A stretch of DNA of 64,000 bases. Source: Diplonema japonicum (Eukaryota > Euglenozoa > Diplonemea > Diplonemida > Diplonemidae). Below, in pieces: positions 58,856 through 64,000 of this stretch. Made by a program: the position numbers and the translations under genes. A model generated the notes under the pieces. It was not told the DNA's origin and ran no database searches. It was given only the letters and a program-made list of their open reading frames with translations. The DNA is taken from NCBI GenBank assembly GCA_964019335.1, contig OZ025738.1, positions 124,001 through 188,000 of the forward strand, in the 5' to 3' direction. Every line of letters starts with the position of its first letter. Positions within the stretch are counted from its first letter, which is position 1.

Positions 58856-59692
58856 TTAAAATCTTCTTTTGCAACACGTGCCTTCAACGTCTACCCAACC
58901 ACGCCAATAGAAAACAAAAACAACAACAACAGAAGAAACGGTCGAGATTACGCAAAGCGCTACAGTCCTCCACACCACCCCTATCCCGTTTCCCTCATCG
59001 TTCTCTCCTCCTCGTCCACCACCACCACTACCACCAGCAACAGCATCATGAGGGGTGGTTCTCTTCCTCAAGACACTAACCGGTTCAACATTCAGCCACC
59101 TAACTGACACACATCCAGTCGAAGCGATTTCACAGGCGAAGTGGTTCCCAACAGTTCTGATAGATGTAAGCGAGGGGTTCCTATGGAGGAATCGACAACC
59201 GATAGTAGACACGCTGGTAAAGCCTTCAAGATCCACCGATGTGAGGGAGGGGTTCGCGCACAGGAACTCGTCGTTGAGCGATGTAAGATTGGCCAGACAG
59301 CCCCCGCCGGCAAATGACACAAGATCGCTGTTTGCAGACATGAAGCAGTTTTTTTTTTTGTGTACACGGGCTTCCATAAAGGCAGAAGGCCCCTATGCTC
59401 TGTGTCTTCCTTAACCCACTGAGATCGACTGTTGCGAGCGAACTGTTCTTGACCAAGAACTCGTCGTCTATCTCAACGAGGTCTCCCAACCCACCAGCAC
59501 CGGTGCTGAACCTTTCGAGAGCAGCACATCAGCAGCACATCCCGCCTTCTTGAGAAACTCGGCCCGAACATCACGAGGGTCATCCTGGTGCGGCTTCTTT
59601 GTCCACCAACATTTCGTGCTGGTCGTCCGATGGTGCCCCGTGAGGCGTCCGCACTGGTCTGATTCATTTTCTCTTAACTCATAACACTCCAA
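58856..59692 (-). pseudogene. LRR pseudogene with C-terminal membrane segment
   Basis: The start region near 59667 (MNQTSADAS) matches the relic ending at 23475. Next frames: DDPRDVRAEFLKKAGCAADV, then LVEIDDEFLVKNSSLATVDL and LRKTQSIGAFCLYGS, then LTSLNDEFLCANPSLTSVDL and VSTIGCRFLHRNPSLTSI, ending in a membrane helix (VALCVISTVSSVVVVFVFYW). At least two frameshifts. It belongs to the BspA-type LRR family. Confidence 0.65.
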
Positions 59693-59699
59693 GGCGCAA

Positions 59700-60940
59700 A
59701 TATTTGTCGTTTTGAAAAATCGTTTTTTTCTCTAAGTACTTTTTCGTCCCCACGACCCCTGGATCTCCAAGAACGACTATAGTGAGGAGTTATTTTCAAC
59801 TGCAATTCATGTTGCACTGCATCACTTTACCTTGTTATCCACCCACCAAGTGGGTCCCAAATCCGAGTGGATAGGCGAAAAAACGCAAAATAACGGGTGT
59901 GCAGACTGTGTCCAAAAAACGCAAAGGTAAAGCCAAAACAGCTACGGACGAGGTCCAATCTTCATGGGTAAGGGAGTTGGTACCCATAGAGACCATAAAA
60001 TAGGCCAGTGGGGGGGAAAAAAGCTGTCCCGTGGTACGCAGAAACCTGACGACGCAAAATGATTATTCCTTCGGTTTTTTGATAAGAAGTTCACAGACGT
60101 CATCCAAGAAGAGACAAACAAGCATAAGGACGCTGAGATTGATAAGATTTCGAACCAGGACTCCACCGCTTTCTCGGATTGAGCATTATAATGGGTTTGC
60201 GGCGTGCCTAGAATTAGCAAACGTATTGGTCCACAGGACCCATGAAAATCCCCCTTTTCAGTAACATGAAGCCCAGGAGACGCTACCAGGAAATTAAAGT
60301 AGCCTCCACTTCACTCACACAGAAGAGTCAAATGGTGATGTGTTGTGGAAGACACGAGGGTTTCTGGACAGAATTGGTAACAAGGGCAAAAACAGCAGTC
60401 GTACCACTCTTCCATCACCCCAAAAAGGCTTCTTGACGATTTCGAGGCCGATATTCCACCCGCAAATAGGCACATTTTGACATGGTCGTTTTTGAGCACC
60501 CTACGGCCATTCAACTCTTCATCCCCTTTGTATTTTTATTAATTTTTGAGCTTTTTTTTAAATTTTCCTGGTCCAAAAAACCCGTTTTACCTGCAAACGG
60601 GGGTTAAATGCTGCCATTTTCCCCGTCAAATTATGAAAAGGAGCAAAAAAGGGTCCCCTATGTAGATAGGCCCCGGAGTGTTATGGGTTAAGTTTATTAT
60701 TTCTTTTTTCGTGTATCAGTCCGCCTACCTTTCTCTTTTCTTCTTCTTTTCTTTGAGGGAAAGTACTGATGGAATAAAGTAGGAAAAAAGAGGAAAGAAA
60801 AAGAAAAGGGGTTGGTCGGGGAAGTGGGGATGGGGAAATGGATAATTGGGTACGAAGCAGTGCATTGTTGCTGATGCAGTTCAAGACTGAAACTCGAGAG
60901 GAAAAGAATGTGAGTAGCTCACCCTAAAGTCTAAAAACAA
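59700..60940. other. Gene-free unique region
   Basis: No coding frame on either strand looks real; codon-like periodicity and recognisable motifs are absent. The sequence is less homopolymeric than other spacers and may hold an old unrecognised repeat. Confidence 0.5.
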
Positions 60941-60942
60941 CA

Positions 60943-61133
<191 letters not shown>

Positions 61134-61214
61134 TTAAATACTGTAAAACGAAAAAATCCGGAAGTGATCTTTCCGGCATTCTCCCCGGAATATTTTCTAT
61201 TTTTTTTTTTTGTT

Positions 61215-61350
61215 ACAAATATTTATCTTTCAAAAAATGATTTTATAACTATATGCAACTTGTGCCGAGCAAAAAACTTTCGCAGCTTTTTAAAAACCTT
61301 TTTTGCTCGTGCGAACAACAAAGACATATAGTCATAAAGAATTATTTTCT
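61215..61350 (-). repeat. Hairpin-forming short repeat, copy 2
   Basis: Reverse complement of the repeat at 7358-7500: TTACAAATATTTATCTTTC, ATTTTATAACTATATGCAAC, GCTCGTGCGAACAACAAAG, CATATAGTCATAAAGAATTA. The two arms are inverted copies. Confidence 0.65.
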
Positions 61351-61429
61351 TTTTTTTCTCCTTTGGTTGCCAGTCCTCGGGATTCTTTTTTTTTTTCTTT
61401 TTTTTTTTTATTGATGCACATGGGGGAAT

Positions 61430-61690
61430 AGGATCGCTTTTCGGGGGGAATTACCTTTTGTTCTCTTTAAATCTTTCCTTTCTTTATCTCCTTTTTCTCT
61501 TTCTTTCTTTTTCTAAACACTAGAAAATGGTGGCGGAATGAAACCTAAAATCAAAAGAAAAATAAAGTAAGAATAGAAATGAAATTCACTATGATAGGAA
61601 CGAAGTGGTTAGCAACGGCCCGCAAATGAAAAGAAATAGGGCTTTGACTGCAACACCAAGTGGCGTTAAGCGTGCAACGACTATGGTACA
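61430..61690. repeat. Dispersed repeat shared with 50060-50230
   Basis: Same ordered motifs as at 50060-50230 (GGATCGCTTTTCGGG, GGCGGAATGAAACCTAAAA, GTGGCGTTAAGCGTGCAACG), but interrupted by AAATTCACTATGATAGGAAC, a motif also found in the PLAC8 spacers near 38195 and 39784. Confidence 0.55.
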
Positions 61691-61785
61691 CGTTATTATC
61701 TCTTCCTCACGCTATCGATCTGCTGTTCATTCGCCGGATACTTTTTTTTTTGGTGGTGGGGATAACATGGAAATATAAAGAAGTA

Positions 61786-62045
61786 CATCAGATGTGTTGT
61801 TCGCTGTTGACCTCCACGTCGGTCATCACCGGTAGCGCCCAAGTGGAAGAAGCAGATGCTCTGGGTGGCGAACAGGCAGCAAACTACACGGGCTCAGAAT
61901 CTTGGTTACCCGGGGCGCCCCGGATGGGGTTGAGCTGCACACCGCACGCATTAAGGACACGACGCGGAACGCAGAAGAAGCTACAGCTAGGCCGAGGTGC
62001 GCCCCCTGTAATCAAGTAAATGGTGCTTGTGCAGGGTGCCCCCAC
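61786..62045 (+). mobile_element. Plus-strand retroelement fragment with CCHC-like finger
   Basis: TGTTCGCTGTTGACCTCC and GTCGGTCATCACC match the reverse complement of 10570-10620, upstream of the nLTR-2 relic. One plus frame reads ELHTARIKDTTRNAEEATAR and CAPCNQVNGACAGCPH. It is among the few coding-like segments on the plus strand. Confidence 0.45.
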
Positions 62046-62150
62046 CGGCTTCCTTTAAATCATCGAGTTTTCTTTCTTTCTCTTATTCACAACACAAGAA
62101 AAAACAAGAAAACATCTATATCCCGTCACGGGGGGCAAAGATGCTACAAC

Positions 62151-64000
62151 TCATGCTTTACTCTTGTTGCTGTTTTGTGTCACGTCACCGTCGCTGAGAG
62201 CCTTCACATCAGCTTTTCCTTCCGTGATGAGGATGTGTAATGCGTCAGTGTGTTCGTTACTAGCCGCTCTGCTATACGGGGTAGCACCGTTGTTGTCGGC
62301 CATGTTCACATATGCCTTTCCTTCCATGATGAGGATATGTAATGCATCAGCGTGTCCATTCTCAGCCGCCATGAAACATGGGGTAGCACCGTAGTTGTTG
62401 GGCTTGTCCACATCTGCCTTTCCCTCCGTGATGAGGATACGTAATGAGTCAGCTTGTCCATTCTGAGCCGCCTTGAAACACGGGGTAGCACCACAGTTGT
62501 CGCCGATGTCCACATCTGCCTTTCCCTCCGTGATAAGGATACGTAATGCGTCAGCGCGTCCTGATTCAACCGCAATTATACACGGGGTATCACCGTAGCT
62601 GTTGGCCTTGTCCACATCTGCCTTTCCTTCCGTGATGAGGATACGTAATGAGTCAGCGTGTCCATTATGAGCCGCAATGACACACGGGGTAGTACCGTCG
62701 TTATTTGGCTTATTCACATCTGCCTTTCCCTCAGTGATAAGGATACGTAATGCGTCAACGCATCCATTCAGAACCGCCAAGAAACACGGGGTAGCACCGT
62801 TGTTGTCGGCCTTGTTCACATCTGCCTTTCCTTCCGTGATGAGGATACGTAATGAGTCAGTGTATCCATTCCGAGCCGCCATGATACACGGGGTAGTACC
62901 GTCGTTGTTGGCCTTGTTCACATCTGCCTTTCCCTCCGTGATGAGGATATGTAATGCGTCAGCGCGTCCTTCTTTAACCGCAATTATACACAGGGTATCA
63001 CCGTTGCTGTTGGCCTTGTTCACATCAGCCTTTCCTTCCGTGATGAGGATACGTAATGAGTCAACGTGTCCATTTTGAGCCGCTATGATACACGGGGTAT
63101 AACCATTGTTGCCGGCCTTGTCCACGTCTGCCTTTCCTTCCGTGATAAGGATACGTAATGCGTCAACGTATCCATTCTGAACCGCCACGAAACACGGGGT
63201 ATTACCGTAGTTGTCTGCCTTGTCCACATCTGCCTTTCCTTCCGTGATGAGGATACGTAATGAGTCAGCGTGTCCATTATGAGCCGCAATGACACACGGG
63301 GTAGTACCGTCGTTATTTGGATTATTCACATCTGCCTTTCCCTCAGTGATAAGGATACGTAATGCGTCAACGCATCCATTCAGAACCGCCAAGAAACACG
63401 GGGTAGCACCGTTGTTGTCGGCCTTGTCCACATCTGCCTTTCCTTCCGTGATGAGGATACGTAACGAGTCAGTGTATCCATTCCGAGCCGCCATGATACA
63501 CGGGGTAGTACCGTCGTTGTTGGCCTTGTTCACATCTGCCTTTCCCTCCGTGATGAGGATATGTAATGCGTCAGCGCGTCCTTCTTTAACCGCAATTATA
63601 CACAGGGTATCACCGTTGCTGTTGGCCTTGTTCACATCAGCCTTTCCTTCAGTGATGAGGATACGAAATGCGTCAACGTATCCATTCTGAGACGCGATGG
63701 AACATGGGGTATAATCGAATTTGTTGGCTTTGTCTACATCTGCCTTTCCTTCCGTGATGAGGATTCGTAATGCGTCAGCGCGTCCTTCTTGAGCCGCCAT
63801 GATACACGGGGTAGCACCGTTGTTGTTGGCCTTGTTCACATCTGCCTTTCCTTCCGTGATGAGGATACGTAATGAGTCAACGTATCCATTTTGAGCCGCC
63901 TTGAAACACGGGGTATAACCATTGTTGTCGGCCTTGTTCACATCTGCCTTTCCTTCGGTGACGAGGATACGTAATGCGTCAGCGCGTCCCGCATTCTCTC
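62151..64000 (-). CDS. Ankyrin-repeat protein, 5'-partial (right edge)
   Basis: The frame is open from the right edge to the stop at 62151 (about 616 codons in the window). It is made of about 18 ankyrin units of 34 residues (102 bp) like LRILITEGKADVNKANNDGT. A six-unit block of 612 bp is itself duplicated (about 62650-63260 and 63262-63872). It ends ALSDGDVTQNSNKSKA, the uninterrupted version of the end of the GTPase-ankyrin gene at 24683. The N-terminal domain lies beyond the window and could be a GTPase, an ART or something else. Confidence 0.85.
   Translation of the reverse strand, partial: ENAGRADALRILVTEGKADVNKADNNGYTPCFKAAQNGYVDSLRILITEGKADVNKANNNGATPCIMAAQEGRADALRILITEGKADVDKANKFDYTPCSIASQNGYVDAFRILITEGKADVNKANSNGDTLCIIAVKEGRADALHILITEGKADVNKANNDGTTPCIMAARNGYTDSLRILITEGKADVDKADNNGATPCFLAVLNGCVDALRILITEGKADVNNPNNDGTTPCVIAAHNGHADSLRILITEGKADVDKADNYGNTPCFVAVQNGYVDALRILITEGKADVDKAGNNGYTPCIIAAQNGHVDSLRILITEGKADVNKANSNGDTLCIIAVKEGRADALHILITEGKADVNKANNDGTTPCIMAARNGYTDSLRILITEGKADVNKADNNGATPCFLAVLNGCVDALRILITEGKADVNKPNNDGTTPCVIAAHNGHADSLRILITEGKADVDKANSYGDTPCIIAVESGRADALRILITEGKADVDIGDNCGATPCFKAAQNGQADSLRILITEGKADVDKPNNYGATPCFMAAENGHADALHILIMEGKAYVNMADNNGATPYSRAASNEHTDALHILITEGKADVKALSDGDVTQNSNKSKA

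Noticed and set aside
62677-63690. Plus-strand frames FTSAFPSVIRIRNAS
   Set aside because: Antisense of the ankyrin array; they repeat with it at 102 and 612 bp.

Overview
The window reads as nuclear DNA of a diplonemid (Euglenozoa). The key evidence is a spliced-leader (SL) exon on the minus strand at 35480-35518. Its 3' half, CAGTTTCTGTACTTTATTG, is the euglenozoan SL signature, and its 5' half (ACCAACGATT...) looks like the diplonemid rather than the kinetoplastid version, as far as I recall both. In support, every convincing gene lies on the minus strand. Several start codons follow a polypyrimidine tract plus AG that would serve as a trans-splice acceptor, and the spacers are full of long A/T and G/C homopolymers. 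No tRNA, rRNA or CRISPR array was recognised.

Layout. 0-7 kb: the edge of a non-LTR retrotransposon ORF1 with an OTU-like domain, a small unknown gene, an N-formylglutamate-amidohydrolase-like gene, and nested retroelement remnants. 7.5-16.5 kb: a BspA-type LRR gene with a ubiquitin-like (Ubl) N-terminus, a broken paralogue, a CAA-repeat ORF1 relic and two Ubl-like/ankyrin genes. 17-24 kb: short repeats and retroelement ends around a probable mitochondrial membrane protein, a single-pass membrane protein and an I78-type peptidase inhibitor. 24.7-27.9 kb: a Ras/Rab-like GTPase fused to about 13 nearly identical ankyrin units. 28.3-35.5 kb: a palindromic repeat, a MITE-like element and a nearly complete non-LTR retrotransposon (OTU/coiled-coil/Cys-rich ORF1, endonuclease-RT ORF2, zinc-finger ORF3) whose 5' end appears to be the SL exon itself. 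35.8-46 kb: six near-identical PLAC8 genes plus one divergent paralogue, with a 3151-bp tandem duplication. 46-48.8 kb: a decayed tyrosine-recombinase retroelement of VIPER/Ngaro type between 21-bp direct repeats. 48.8-50 kb: a second Ubl-LRR gene. 51-54 kb: a frameshifted ADP-ribosyltransferase/ankyrin locus. 54-62 kb: an RNase H retroelement relic, an LRR pseudogene split by a retroelement with a 19-bp target-site duplication, another LRR pseudogene, a hexamer satellite and a hairpin repeat. 62-64 kb: an ankyrin gene running off the right edge.

Two processes dominate. Repeat-protein families (Ubl-LRR, Ubl-ANK, GTPase-ANK, ART-ANK, PLAC8) expand and decay by tandem duplication and recombination, and at least seven retroelement families insert among and into them. 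The genes do not form a pathway; they would be expressed one by one through polycistronic transcription and trans-splicing. Many frameshifts are noted. Some may be assembly errors, since the sequence is very rich in homopolymers.
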